Shown: positions 47,444 through 56,564, numbered from the stretch's first letter. The stretch is 64,000 bases of DNA from Bacillus tuaregi (GCF_900104575.1 NZ_LT629731.1:2739805-2803804), one strand, 5' to 3'. The notes: generated from the letters alone by a model not told the origin. Numbers and translations are program-made.

Positions 47444-48387
47444 CTTGACCCCTCCTTCAACGCATCCATAACCTCTTGGCATGTTTTCACATCTGAAACT
47501 GCATAAGTGTTTACCGTCCGACTTACTTTTTTGACTAATCCTGATAACACTTTTCCGGGTCCAATTTCAATAAAAGTCGTGACCCCTAAATCAAGCATTC
47601 TCCGTACACTTTTTTCCCATTGAACCGGGGAATAGAGCTGCTCGATTAGTTTTTCTTTAATATCTGAAGCGTCGGTCATCTCTCGCGCAGATACATTAGC
47701 AATCACTGGAATCTTTGCATCCTTTATGTCCATTTCATCAAGTACAGCTTTAAGCTTCTCAGCCGCCGGCTTCATTAATGCCGAATGAAAAGGTCCGCTT
47801 ACCTCAAGTGGCAGCACGCGTTTAGCTCCAACTTCTTTGGCTTTTGCCCCGGCAAGTTCAACCCCTTTTCTTGTCCCAGATATAACGATTTGACCCGGAC
47901 AATTAATATTAGCTAATTGAACAAGATGACCGCTTTCGGTAATCTCATTAGTGACAGCTTCAAGCTTGTCACTATCTAGTCCTAATACGGCCGCCATGGT
48001 CCCTTCTCCATTCGGGACAGCGATTTCCATATATTCGCCTCTTTTATGAACCGCATATACACCCTCTTCAAAACTGAAGGCACCAGCAGCTACAAGGGCC
48101 GTGTATTCCCCAAGACTGTGCCCAGCAACATAATCGGGTATAATCCCAGATTGTCTGAAATATTCCATTACCGCTATGCTCGTTGTTAGTAAAGCAGGCT
48201 GTGCATTAAAAGTCAATGTCAGCTCGGACTGCGGACCTTCAAATATCAGCTTAGATAAAGAATAATCTAGTTTCTTATCTGCTTTCAGAAAAAAATCATT
48301 GGTAGGCCCATAAGCCTCTGCTAAAGACTTTCCCATGCCAACAGTTTGTGAGCCCTGACCAGGAAAGATAAATGCTATCTTGCTCAT
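47440..48387 (-). CDS. fabD: FabD, malonyl-CoA:ACP transacylase
   Basis: FabD loads malonyl groups onto ACP. The 315-residue product has [14 protein letters not shown], the active-site Ser in [18 protein letters not shown] near residue 90 and the catalytic His in [14 protein letters not shown]. The ATG at 48385-48387 follows AGGAGG; the longer frame overlapping plsX is rejected. Confidence 0.98.
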   Translation of the reverse strand: MSKIAFIFPGQGSQTVGMGKSLAEAYGPTNDFFLKADKKLDYSLSKLIFEGPQSELTLTFNAQPALLTTSIAVMEYFRQSGIIPDYVAGHSLGEYTALVAAGAFSFEEGVYAVHKRGEYMEIAVPNGEGTMAAVLGLDSDKLEAVTNEITESGHLVQLANINCPGQIVISGTRKGVELAGAKAKEVGAKRVLPLEVSGPFHSALMKPAAEKLKAVLDEMDIKDAKIPVIANVSAREMTDASDIKEKLIEQLYSPVQWEKSVRRMLDLGVTTFIEIGPGKVLSGLVKKVSRTVNTYAVSDVKTCQEVMDALKEGSR

Positions 48388-48397
48388 TATTTTCCTC

Positions 48398-49399
48398 CTA
48401 AGTAGTCTTATTAAAGGTCGCTTTCTCAACGGCTGCTTTGATCGTATCCGCAACCTGTCCCTCTACCATTTCACGAGTTTGCCTAACTGCATTGAATATC
48501 GCCGTTGCATCAGAAGAGCCATGCGCTTTGATAACAGGAGCTTTTAAGCCAAATAAGCCAGCACCCCCATACTCTGAGTAATCCATCTTCGATTTTAATT
48601 GATAGAGATTTGGCTTTAACACCGATGCAGCCAGCTTGCTCTTGAAGCTCGACATAAGGGAGCTTTTTAACATCTTCATTATCGACATCGCGGTGCCCTC
48701 AACGGTTTTTAACACCATATTCCCTGTAAATCCGTCTGTAACGGCAACATCACAGACACCCTCCATCAAATCGCGAGCTTCTATATTCCCAATAAAGTTT
48801 ACATCGATGTTTTTCATTAATTCATATGTATGCTTAGTTAATTCGTTACCCTTTTTCTCTTCCGTTCCAATATTCAATAAACCAACGCGAGGATTAGAAA
48901 TCCCTCTAACCTTTTGACTGTATATTGAACCCATTATGGCATACTGAAGAAGATGTTCAGGCTTAGCATCAGCATTTGCACCGACATCGAGAAGCACAAA
49001 GCCCTCTCCGCCAATCGTTGGCAGTGTGGGGGAAAGTGCCGGGCGTTCTATTCCTTCAATTCTTCCAACAATAAATAAACCCGCAGCCATCAAAGCACCT
49101 GTATTTCCAGCCGAAATACACGCATCTGCTCTACCCTCAGCTACTTCCTTGGCAGCCAGTACCATTGAGGCATCTTTCTTTCTTCTCACAGCCCGGACAG
49201 GCTCATCCTGACCAGTAATGACTTCTTCTGTATGAATAATGGAAATACGCTCATTTCCCTCTAAATATTCATTTATTTTCTTTTCATCCCCAACAAGGAT
49301 GATTTGAACGTCAGTATAAGTTTCGACCGCTTTTACAGCTCCAAGGACAATCTCTCTTGGTGCATGATCTCCACCCATTGCATCAATAGCGATTTTCAT
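48398..49399 (-). CDS. plsX: PlsX, phosphate acyltransferase
   Basis: PlsX converts acyl-ACP to acyl-phosphate for phospholipid synthesis with PlsY. The 333-residue product opens [20 protein letters not shown] and contains [40 protein letters not shown] and [20 protein letters not shown]. It lies between fapR and fabD; GGAGTAGTGGACAGACATC upstream gives a moderate ribosome site. Confidence 0.98.
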   Translation of the reverse strand: MKIAIDAMGGDHAPREIVLGAVKAVETYTDVQIILVGDEKKINEYLEGNERISIIHTEEVITGQDEPVRAVRRKKDASMVLAAKEVAEGRADACISAGNTGALMAAGLFIVGRIEGIERPALSPTLPTIGGEGFVLLDVGANADAKPEHLLQYAIMGSIYSQKVRGISNPRVGLLNIGTEEKKGNELTKHTYELMKNIDVNFIGNIEARDLMEGVCDVAVTDGFTGNMVLKTVEGTAMSIMKMLKSSLMSSFKSKLAASVLKPNLYQLKSKMDYSEYGGAGLFGLKAPVIKAHGSSDATAIFNAVRQTREMVEGQVADTIKAAVEKATFNKTT

Positions 49400-49440
49400 G
49401 ATGTCTGTCCACTACTCCTTCTATATCACTTCCACTTATG

Positions 49441-49998
49441 TTAGGAGCGATACATTTCAAATTCACCTTTGCAAACCAAATGATTATTGACGAAACTTTG
49501 TACTTCTACAATTGTCCTGCCCATTTCATTATCAATGTTACTAACCTTCGCCTTCGCAACCACCCGTTCGCCTTCTTTTACAGGTTGAATGAAATGGACA
49601 TTTGCTTTGGCTGTTAACGCAAGCTCATCATTTATCACCGCAACAGCAAGTGAATTTGCCTGGGCAAATAAGTGATGGCCACGAGCAATATGATTGCGCT
49701 TGAATACATGCTCAGGCTTCACATCAAAGATTGAAATAGCTGTTTTATCTAATTCAATATCAATGATTTCCCCTATGACCTCATCGATAGGTAGGGAACG
49801 AACTTCATCTTCGAACTTTGTTGCAGCTACATGCTTGATTCGCTCTCTTAATTCCGGAATCGATAGTTCAAGCCGGTCTAAGCGAATGGTTTGTACGCTT
49901 ACAGAAAATTTCTCCGCTAGTTCCTCATCGGTAATAAACGGATTTTCCTTAATTGTTTCCTGTAAGCTTTTTTGTCTATCCCGCTTATTTCTTTTCAT
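49441..49998 (-). CDS. fapR: FapR, malonyl-CoA-responsive repressor of lipid genes
   Basis: FapR represses fatty acid and phospholipid genes and is released by malonyl-CoA. The 185-residue product has an N-terminal helix-turn-helix ([20 protein letters not shown] near residues 22-41) and a hot-dog effector domain ([20 protein letters not shown], ending [11 protein letters not shown]). It is the first gene of the operon, with its own operator overlapping the promoter. Confidence 0.97.
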   Translation of the reverse strand: MKRNKRDRQKSLQETIKENPFITDEELAEKFSVSVQTIRLDRLELSIPELRERIKHVAATKFEDEVRSLPIDEVIGEIIDIELDKTAISIFDVKPEHVFKRNHIARGHHLFAQANSLAVAVINDELALTAKANVHFIQPVKEGERVVAKAKVSNIDNEMGRTIVEVQSFVNNHLVCKGEFEMYRS

Positions 49999-50017
49999 TT
50001 TATGACACCGTCCACGA

Positions 50018-50036
50018 TACTAAGACTAGGTACTAA
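50018..50036 (-). promoter_or_regulatory. FapR operator
   Basis: On the minus strand TTAGTACCTAGTCTTAGTA lies directly downstream of the -10 of the fapR promoter. It carries the TTAGTACC half that marks FapR operators, and sits across the start of transcription as in B. subtilis fapR. It predicts autorepression relieved by malonyl-CoA. Confidence 0.75.
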
Positions 50037-50040
50037 AAGT

Positions 50041-50069
50041 AGTATATAATTTAAAAAAACAGATTGCAA
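50041..50069 (-). promoter_or_regulatory. SigA promoter of fapR-plsX-fabD-fabG-acpP
   Basis: On the minus strand TTGCAA (50064-50069) and TATACT (50041-50046) are spaced by 17 nt. It lies between the fapR operator and the recG terminator. Confidence 0.7.
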
Positions 50070-50124
50070 GAATAAAAGTAAATGAAAACCGAAATGGATT
50101 TAAAGATAGCCGAAAATAAAATAA

Positions 50125-50151
50125 CACTCAACTTAAAATAAAAGTTGAGTG
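50125..50151 (-). terminator. Probable terminator of recG
   Basis: CACTCAACTT and AAGTTGAGTG form a perfect 10-bp stem with a 7-nt loop 13 nt after the recG stop, followed on the transcript by TTATTTTATTTTC. Confidence 0.7.
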
Positions 50152-50163
50152 GATACATGCTAA

Positions 50164-52212
50164 TCAATCTAATTTTTCCCCATCAAACACACCTGTTTCT
50201 TCGAGATAGCTTCGCAGCAGCTGATATTCATCCGCATTCCAAAAGTACGAGGACTCTACTAGTATAGCCGCATCCTGTCTGGCCGTTTCAAGTGCTCGAA
50301 AGTCATGAACCATATCGGCCACCTTAAACTCCGGCAACCCGCTTTGTTTTTTTCCAAAAAAGTCACCAGGCCCACGCAATTCAAGGTCCTTTTCACTTAA
50401 TACAAAGCCATCATTCGTTTCAGTCATGATTTTCATTCTTTCTTTACCAGTCTCTGATTTGGGATCTGCTAACAAAATACAATAGGATTGTTCACTTCCT
50501 CGTCCAACCCTTCCCCTTAACTGATGAAGCTGGGAAAGACCAAAACGCTCTGCATCATAAATGACCATTAGAGTGGCATTGGGAACATTCACACCTACCT
50601 CTACCACCGTTGTAGAAACCAGTACCTGCAGTTTATTTTCACCAAATTCTTTCATCACAATATCCTTTTCATCTGCCGGCAGCCGGCCATGCATCAGACC
50701 AATTTGATAGCGGTTTTGAAAAAAATGAACAAGCGTACCATGTACATCGATGGCATTTTGAACATCTAGCTTATCGGATTCTTCTATTAATGGACAAATG
50801 ACATAGACTTGCCGTCCCTTTAGTAACTCTTTATTCATAAAACTAAGGACTCTATCCATCATTTCAGGCTTTACCCAATAGGTCTCAATGCTCTTTCTTC
50901 CTGCGGGCATTTCATCAATAATCGATACATCCATTTCCCCAAATACCGTAATCGCCAACGTACGCGGGATAGGTGTTGCTGTCATGAATAATACATCCGG
51001 ATTTACGCCTTTTTCCCTCAGGATACGACGCTGCTCGACCCCAAAACGATGCTGTTCATCTGTGATAACAAGTCCTAGCTTGTTGAATTCCACTTCCTCT
51101 TGGATTAAAGCGTGAGTGCCAATTAAAATATCAATATCTCCTGTTTTTAATTTTACAAGTAATTCTTTGCGACGCTTACCCTTCACAGAGCTGGTTAACA
51201 GCTCACACGATATCCCAACAGGTTCAAGCAACTCTTTCAATGATTCAGCATGCTGCTCAGCAAGGATTTCCGTTGGCACCATCAGTGCACCTTGAAATCC
51301 AGCTGAAACGCTAGCAAATAAAGAAATCGCTGCTACAACCGTCTTCCCTGAACCGACATCTCCTTGCAGTAGACGGTTCATGCGATAAATTGATTTCATA
51401 TCTGCCAAGATTTCCTTTATCACTCTGCTTTGAGCATTGGTCAACGGAAACGGTAGCTGCTGAATAAAAGCAGCTGTTTTTTCTTCATCATATTCTTGAG
51501 ATGTCCCTTTTGATTGCTCACGCTCAATTTTTCGAAGGGTCTGCATTTTCAATTGAAATAAAAGAAATTCCTCGTAAACAAATCTTCTCCGTGCTTGTTT
51601 TAGATTTCCTTGTTCAAGAGGATAGTGAAGAGCCTTTATAGCATCTCTTCGATTGATTAATTTATATTTTTTCCGGAGAGGCTCTGGTAAGGTTTCCTCA
51701 ACCCATTGACCATATTGGGAAAAGGCCAATTGTATACAGCGCCTAATCCCCTTTAGCGTCATATCGCCCTTTAAAGCGTACACAGGTTCAAAATCCTTTT
51801 TGGTATCGGGCGAACCAACCTTTAGCTCGCTTGCCGTAATCATTTGTCTATGCCCGTCCCATTTTCCTGAAACAGTAATTTGATCGTTTATCGCTAGCTT
51901 TTTCTTCAAGTACGGTTGATTAAATAATACAACCTGAATTAAATATCGATCCACCAGAAGACGAATGGTTAAACGGGATCGTTTTCGTCCATAATAGGTA
52001 AGAGAAGGCTCGCTGTGAACCTTCCCTTCTACTGTTATTTTCTCATCATGCTTTACTTCCGCTAAATCACGCAGACGATAGTCTTCATAACGATACGGAA
52101 AATATTCTAATAAGTCTTTAATATTATATATTTTCATATCAGCTAATGCTGTAGCTGTTTCTTCTCCTATGCCTTTGATGGCAGTTACAGATTGCATTAA
52201 TGGATTTGTCAC
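50164..52212 (-). CDS. recG: RecG, ATP-dependent DNA helicase
   Basis: RecG remodels stalled forks and Holliday junctions. The 682-residue product has an N-terminal wedge/OB domain (HSEPSLTYYGRKRSRLTIRL), Walker A LLQGDVGSGKTVVAAI, the DEQH box (VITDEQHRFGVEQRRIL), MTATPIPRTLAI and the C-terminal GRVGRGSEQSYCILLADP. The start is GTG at 52210-52212, immediately after the sdaAA stop; ATG at 52197 is an alternative. Confidence 0.97.
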   Translation of the reverse strand: MTNPLMQSVTAIKGIGEETATALADMKIYNIKDLLEYFPYRYEDYRLRDLAEVKHDEKITVEGKVHSEPSLTYYGRKRSRLTIRLLVDRYLIQVVLFNQPYLKKKLAINDQITVSGKWDGHRQMITASELKVGSPDTKKDFEPVYALKGDMTLKGIRRCIQLAFSQYGQWVEETLPEPLRKKYKLINRRDAIKALHYPLEQGNLKQARRRFVYEEFLLFQLKMQTLRKIEREQSKGTSQEYDEEKTAAFIQQLPFPLTNAQSRVIKEILADMKSIYRMNRLLQGDVGSGKTVVAAISLFASVSAGFQGALMVPTEILAEQHAESLKELLEPVGISCELLTSSVKGKRRKELLVKLKTGDIDILIGTHALIQEEVEFNKLGLVITDEQHRFGVEQRRILREKGVNPDVLFMTATPIPRTLAITVFGEMDVSIIDEMPAGRKSIETYWVKPEMMDRVLSFMNKELLKGRQVYVICPLIEESDKLDVQNAIDVHGTLVHFFQNRYQIGLMHGRLPADEKDIVMKEFGENKLQVLVSTTVVEVGVNVPNATLMVIYDAERFGLSQLHQLRGRVGRGSEQSYCILLADPKSETGKERMKIMTETNDGFVLSEKDLELRGPGDFFGKKQSGLPEFKVADMVHDFRALETARQDAAILVESSYFWNADEYQLLRSYLEETGVFDGEKLD

Positions 52213-53091
52213 TTATTGTATCGGCTTACCAAAGATCTTTGCTTCAAGCATACGACCAGTTGGTGTAGCCGCCAACCCTCCCTGTCCTGTTTCTTTAAGT
52301 GCAGTCGGCATCGATTGCCCGATTTTATACATCGCAGCAATCACTTCATCGCACGGAATTCTGCTCGAGATTCCGGCAAGTGCCATATCTGCTGCCACTA
52401 TGGCATTGGCTGCTCCCATTGCATTTCTTTTTACACACGGGACTTCCACTAAACCTGCCACAGGGTCACATACTAATCCTAACATATTTTTTAGCGTTAT
52501 CGCCATGGCTTCTGCACATTGATTCGGAGTTCCACCACGCAGTTCTACAATAGCCGCAGCAGCCATGCCTGCCGCCGAGCCAACCTCAGCCTGACAGCCG
52601 CCCGCAGCCCCTGAAATTGACGCATTATTGGCTACAATAAAGCCGAATGCACCAGCTGTAAATAGATAGGCAAGCATTTGTTCACGGGATGGGTTCAGCT
52701 TTGATTTCAGAGCAAATAAAGTGCCAGGCACAACACCTGCAGAACCTGCTGTCGGCGTGGCACAGATGATACCCATTGCAGCATTTACTTCATTGGTTGC
52801 CATCGCTTTACTCACGGCATCCAAAATAATGTCCCCTGATAAGAACTGTCCCTTCTCAAGATACTTTTGCATGCGGAGGGCATCTCCACCCGTTAGTCCA
52901 GAATGAGATTGTACGCCGTTAACCCCACAGTCCACCGCTTTTTCCATCACGATTAAATTTTGTTCCATTATTGCAAGGATTTCTTTCCTTGAACGCCCGG
53001 TAACTTCTTTTTCCCTTTGTATCATGATATCTGAAATTTTCTCACTTTGCTGGTTTGCTAGTTGAACTAACTCTGCAACTGTACGAAACAT
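52213..53091 (-). CDS. sdaAA: L-serine dehydratase, alpha subunit
   Basis: With SdaAB this iron-sulfur enzyme deaminates L-serine to pyruvate and ammonia. The 292-residue product contains SHSGLTGGDALRMQKYLEKG, the Gly/Ala-rich AGGCQAEVGSAAGMAAAAIV and the Cys residues expected for the 4Fe-4S cluster (GLVCDPVAGLVEVPCVKRNA). The ATG at 53089-53091 has AAGGGG upstream. It follows sdaAB after 69 nt. Confidence 0.97.
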   Translation of the reverse strand: MFRTVAELVQLANQQSEKISDIMIQREKEVTGRSRKEILAIMEQNLIVMEKAVDCGVNGVQSHSGLTGGDALRMQKYLEKGQFLSGDIILDAVSKAMATNEVNAAMGIICATPTAGSAGVVPGTLFALKSKLNPSREQMLAYLFTAGAFGFIVANNASISGAAGGCQAEVGSAAGMAAAAIVELRGGTPNQCAEAMAITLKNMLGLVCDPVAGLVEVPCVKRNAMGAANAIVAADMALAGISSRIPCDEVIAAMYKIGQSMPTALKETGQGGLAATPTGRMLEAKIFGKPIQ

Positions 53092-53160
53092 ACTTGCCCC
53101 TTCCTTCATCGTTACTTTCTTTTCAACCTTTATGAACTAGTGGAAGGTATCATGCAACCA

Positions 53161-53826
53161 TTAATCTACAATCCTTGTAACGCTTATTATATTCTCTAGC
53201 TTCTCTAATTCCCGCAAAATAAAAGTATCCAGATTCTGGTCTACTTCGATGGTCATAAGTGCCTTTTTACCAATTTCTTTTCTGGCAACCTCCATGTGCC
53301 CAATATTGATTCTATACTTAGCTAGCACATTCGATACACTTGCAATGGTTCCAAATTTATCCTGATGAAATATGAGAATCGCAGGATGATTACCTGAAAG
53401 CCTTAAAACGAAACCATCTAATTCAATCACTTCAATTTTCCCGCCGCCAATAGAAACACCGACAAGCTCTAACTCACCATTTTCATCCCCTATCATGACA
53501 CGAGCAGTATTGGGATGCTCCCAAACAGCATCCTCTATCAAAAATTGAAGCCTGATTCCTTTTTGCTTCGCAAGACTAATGGAATCAATAATCCGTTTAT
53601 CGAACGTATCAAAATCAAGGATGCCTCCCACAATCGCAACATCCGTTCCATGTCCCCGATACGTTTGAGCAAACGAACCATAAAAATAAATCTTCGCCCA
53701 TTTCGGCTCCCTTCCAAATAAGCTACGTGCCACTCGGCCAATTCTAGCCGCACCAGCAGTATGGGAGCTAGATGGTCCAATCATAATAGGACCAATGATG
53801 TCAAATACACTTTTGAACTTCACCAT
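53161..53826 (-). CDS. sdaAB: L-serine dehydratase, beta subunit
   Basis: This is the regulatory/beta subunit of the heterodimeric serine dehydratase. The 221-residue product has the family motif IIGPIMIGPSSSHTAGAARI near residues 10-30 and a C-terminal ACT domain (GTIASVSNVLAKYRINIGHM). It is the first gene after the long hairpin at 53864-53948. Confidence 0.97.
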   Translation of the reverse strand: MVKFKSVFDIIGPIMIGPSSSHTAGAARIGRVARSLFGREPKWAKIYFYGSFAQTYRGHGTDVAIVGGILDFDTFDKRIIDSISLAKQKGIRLQFLIEDAVWEHPNTARVMIGDENGELELVGVSIGGGKIEVIELDGFVLRLSGNHPAILIFHQDKFGTIASVSNVLAKYRINIGHMEVARKEIGKKALMTIEVDQNLDTFILRELEKLENIISVTRIVD

Positions 53827-53863
53827 ACAACCTCCAGGTCTCGAGAATCATAAAGAGACAAAC

Positions 53864-53948
53864 AAAAAATGGGTCTGAGCCTTCTTGATAGTTTATAGCA
53901 ACAAATCATGTATTGTTACTATAAAAACCAAGAGGATCAAAACCCATT
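53864..53948 (-). repeat. Long imperfect inverted repeat between fakA and sdaAB
   Basis: The left arm from 53864 (AAAAAATGGGTCTGAGCC...) and the right arm ending at 53948 (...GATCAAAACCCATT) pair over about 36 positions with a few mismatches and bulges, around a short loop near 53905-53912. On the minus transcript the stem ends in TTTTTT, so it can act as the fakA terminator. It is much longer than the other terminators here and could derive from a miniature transposon. Confidence 0.7.
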
Positions 53949-53974
53949 CACAAAGGTCTTACCACGATGGCAAA

Positions 53975-55657
53975 TTATTCAACTGCAATAATAAATGGAT
54001 ATAACGGCTGCTGACCGTTATGCACTTCTACTTCAACCTCTTCAAAGCGCTCCTCAATAAATGAAACAAGGGCTGCAACCTCTTCTTCAGATGCATCGAT
54101 TCCTTTTAATACCGTGACAATTTCCGAGTCATCATCGACCATTTGCTCAACTAGTTGATTAGCCGTGACTCGCTTATCTTTATTTTTTACGACAATTTTA
54201 CCGTCTAAAATCCCCATAAAATCATCTTTTTCTATTTCAAGCCCATCGATCGTTGTGTCTCGAACAGCAAAGGTAATTTGACCTGTTTTGACATGCTCTA
54301 ACGCCTCAGACATATGCTTTTTATTACCAGCTAAATCAGCATTCGGATTAAAGGCCAGCAATGCCGATAATCCCTGCGGTACCGTTTTAGACGGAATCAC
54401 AAGTACCTCTTCATCACTTACCTCAGCTGCCTGTTCAGCAGCCATGATAATGTTTTTATTATTCGGCAGAATAATAACTTTATGTGCATGCACTTCTTTA
54501 ATGGCTTTCACAATGTCTTCCGTACTTGGATTCATTGTTTGTCCACCTTCAATCACTGCATGGGCACCAATACTTTTAAATAAATCAGCCACACCGCTTC
54601 CCATTGAAACCGCTACAATTCCAAATGGCTGCTTTTCTTTGTTCGCGACGGATGTGGTTTCTTTTACTGCTTCGTGCGTTTCACCCACAATATTGGTATG
54701 CTGCTGACGCATATTTTCAATCTTCATATTGATGAGGCTTCCATAGCGTTGACCATAATTTAACACATTGCCTGGTTCCTCCGAATGGATATGCACCTTC
54801 ACAACCTCATCGTCAGAGATAACTAGTAAGGAATCTCCCAGTTTACTTAAATCCTGGCGGAAGTTTTCTTCGGAGAAAGAATTTTTGTCAAGCTTTTTAT
54901 CCTCAAGCTTTACCATAAATTCAGTACAATAGCCAAATACGATATCCGCTGTATTTATATGTCCTTGAACACTTTTATGATGCTCAGCGCTTACAAGTTC
55001 TTCCATTGAAGGTAAGCTTACAGGTGAATCCGGCAGCTGCTCTCCTTTGAGCTCTGCTTGAAAACCTTCATAAACAAAAACAAGTCCTTGACCCCCACTG
55101 TCTACTACTCCTACTTCTTTTAGTACAGGCAACAGGTCTGGTGTGCGGTTTAAGGAAGCTTTCGCTTCCTTGACAACCTCATCCATTATATAAATAAGAT
55201 CATCACTTTTCTTGGCCGCCTGCACCGCCATTTTGGCGGCATCCTTTGCAACCGTAAGAATAGTTCCTTCAACAGGCTTCATAACGGCTTTATAGGCTGT
55301 TTCTACACCAGACTCGAACGCTCTGGCAAATTCTGTTCCGTTAATCACTGCTTTTTGTTCAATTGCCTTAGAAAAACCACGGAACAATTGGGAAAGGATG
55401 ACCCCTGAATTACCACGGGCACCCATTAGTAATCCCTTTGAAAGGGCTATCCCCACTTTTCCAATATGGTCTTGTTTATTCTGTTTAACCTCTTTGGCAC
55501 CTGAGGTCATTGATAAATTCATATTTGTTCCAGTATCACCATCTGGAACAGGGAATACGTTTAATGCATCAACATAATTGGCATTAGCAGCTAAATGATT
55601 AGCTCCCTTTATGACCATCTCTGCAAAACGTTTTCCGTCCAAAACTGTAATTGACAC
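53975..55657 (-). CDS. fakA: FakA (YloV), fatty acid kinase ATP-binding subunit
   Basis: FakA phosphorylates fatty acids bound to FakB proteins, feeding PlsX-PlsY phospholipid synthesis. The 560-residue product has an N-terminal DAK/DhaL domain (NVFPVPDGDTGTNMNLSM near residues 33-50, SGVILSQLFRGF, GARGNSGV) and a C-terminal EDD-type domain (PNNKNIIMAAEQAAEVSDEE). The start is GTG at 55655-55657 after GGAGGAAG. It is paired with yloU, 16 nt away. Confidence 0.95.
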   Translation of the reverse strand: MSITVLDGKRFAEMVIKGANHLAANANYVDALNVFPVPDGDTGTNMNLSMTSGAKEVKQNKQDHIGKVGIALSKGLLMGARGNSGVILSQLFRGFSKAIEQKAVINGTEFARAFESGVETAYKAVMKPVEGTILTVAKDAAKMAVQAAKKSDDLIYIMDEVVKEAKASLNRTPDLLPVLKEVGVVDSGGQGLVFVYEGFQAELKGEQLPDSPVSLPSMEELVSAEHHKSVQGHINTADIVFGYCTEFMVKLEDKKLDKNSFSEENFRQDLSKLGDSLLVISDDEVVKVHIHSEEPGNVLNYGQRYGSLINMKIENMRQQHTNIVGETHEAVKETTSVANKEKQPFGIVAVSMGSGVADLFKSIGAHAVIEGGQTMNPSTEDIVKAIKEVHAHKVIILPNNKNIIMAAEQAAEVSDEEVLVIPSKTVPQGLSALLAFNPNADLAGNKKHMSEALEHVKTGQITFAVRDTTIDGLEIEKDDFMGILDGKIVVKNKDKRVTANQLVEQMVDDDSEIVTVLKGIDASEEEVAALVSFIEERFEEVEVEVHNGQQPLYPFIIAVE

Positions 55658-55673
55658 AATTCTTCCTCCCTCA

Positions 55674-56036
55674 CTACGGATTCGTTACACGAACACCCTG
55701 AACGTATATATTTACTGTGTCAACGGCAAGTCCAACTGTTTTATCCAATGTATATTTCACTTTTGATTGTACATTGTGGGCAATCTCAGAAATTTTTGTT
55801 CCGTAGCTAACAATGATATACATATCGATATGTACTTTTTCTTCCTCTTGACGCACGATAACGCCGCGGGTAAAGTTTTCTTTTCGTAAAATATCTGTTA
55901 AACCATCTTTGATTTGATTTTTTGATGCCATTCCGACAATTCCGTAACAATCTACTGCCGCACCGCCAGCAATGGTGGCAATCACTTCATTTGATATATC
56001 TATTTGTCCGTAAGTAGTTTTTAATTCGATGGACAT
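55674..56036 (-). CDS. yloU: YloU, Asp23/Gls24 family protein
   Basis: Asp23 family proteins are membrane-associated envelope-stress-related proteins; YloU has no defined enzymatic role. The 120-residue product shows the family pattern GQIDISNEVIATIAGGAAVD, CYGIVGMASK and QSKVKYTLDKTVGLAVDTVN. Length equals B. subtilis YloU. AAAGGGGG precedes the ATG at 56034-56036. Confidence 0.96.
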   Translation of the reverse strand: MSIELKTTYGQIDISNEVIATIAGGAAVDCYGIVGMASKNQIKDGLTDILRKENFTRGVIVRQEEEKVHIDMYIIVSYGTKISEIAHNVQSKVKYTLDKTVGLAVDTVNIYVQGVRVTNP

Positions 56037-56136
56037 GAGTTTTCCCCCTTTTGGAAATTGCTCCTTGACTAATGACATTTTACTATAAGCTTTCCAATTT
56101 TAAAAGGCATACTTATTATGCGTCAATTTTCGCTAA

Positions 56137-56164
56137 ATTATCTTAAAACCTTTAGTGTTGTCTA
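56137..56164 (-). promoter_or_regulatory. SigA-type promoter of yloU-fakA
   Basis: On the minus strand TAGACA (56159-56164) and GATAAT (56137-56142) are separated by 16 nt, each one mismatch from consensus. It lies 27 nt from the repeat element that begins at 56192. Confidence 0.5.
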
Positions 56165-56191
56165 TATATGAGTTTTAGCCTGCATATTTTT

Positions 56192-56234
56192 GCTTGTCGC
56201 GGCTGGGCGAGCGCCCTCCGCATCCAAGATTGTC
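56192..56234. repeat. 43-bp GC-rich direct repeat, copy 1
   Basis: These 43 bases (GCTTGTCGCGGCTGGGCGAG...GATTGTC) are repeated identically at 56319-56361. They are about two thirds G+C by my count, far above the surroundings, and contain a hairpin with arms GCGG/CCGC and GGGC/GCCC around GAGC. Confidence 0.9.
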
Positions 56235-56261
56235 GAGCTGCGGGCGCTAGCCGCTCGAGGT

Positions 56262-56319
56262 CTTAAGCCATGTCGATGATGAGGTTAAAGGGCGAACCTC
56301 ATCCCCGACATGGCTTAAG
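56262..56319. repeat. Long palindrome between the two direct repeats
   Basis: CTTAAGCCATGTCG (56262-56275) pairs perfectly with CGACATGGCTTAAG (56306-56319); inside, after a 2-nt internal loop, GATGAGGTT (56278-56286) pairs with AACCTCATC (56295-56303), leaving an 8-nt loop. The 23-bp stem could extrude as a cruciform or fold as RNA. It has no U-run on either strand and overlaps the first base of repeat copy 2. Confidence 0.9.
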
Positions 56320-56361
56320 CTTGTCGCGGCTGGGCGAGCGCCCTCCGCATCCAAGATTGTC
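56319..56361. repeat. 43-bp GC-rich direct repeat, copy 2
   Basis: This copy is identical to 56192-56234. It starts at the last base of the palindrome and ends 34 nt before the -35 of the rpmB promoter. I saw no third copy in the window. Confidence 0.9.
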
Positions 56362-56395
56362 AAGTAATTTTTCTTGAAAGGTTTGATTTGAAGTA

Positions 56396-56424
56396 TTGCA
56401 AATGGGATGGTTGTGTGATAAATT
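56396..56424 (+). promoter_or_regulatory. Promoter of rpmB with extended -10
   Basis: TTGCAA (56396-56401) and TAAATT (56419-56424) are spaced by 17 nt, and TGA directly precedes the -10, an extended -10 motif. The leader to rpmB is about 135 nt, unusually long for a ribosomal protein gene with one small product. Confidence 0.5.
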
Positions 56425-56445
56425 ATTAAGGTATCTTTAATGGAT

Positions 56446-56471
56446 GAAAAACAGAGTATGTCCTGTTTTTC
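56446..56471 (+). other. Terminator-like hairpin 1 in rpmB leader
   Basis: GAAAAACAG and CTGTTTTTC pair perfectly (9 bp, 8-nt loop) and are followed by TCATTTTTTCC. This looks like an intrinsic terminator placed within the rpmB leader, so it may attenuate transcription. Confidence 0.5.
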
Positions 56472-56514
56472 TCATTTTTTCCAGATGGATAAAAGATCTG
56501 ATTAATAAAAATGT

Positions 56515-56541
56515 AACTGAACTGTATGAAACGATTCAGTT
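56515..56541 (+). other. Terminator-like hairpin 2 in rpmB leader
   Basis: AACTGAA and TTCAGTT pair (7 bp, 13-nt loop), followed by TTTC, just upstream of the rpmB ribosome site AAGGAGGG. It is weaker than hairpin 1 and could instead control access to the ribosome site. Confidence 0.35.
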
Positions 56542-56564
56542 TTTCTAGTAAGGAGGGAAAATAT

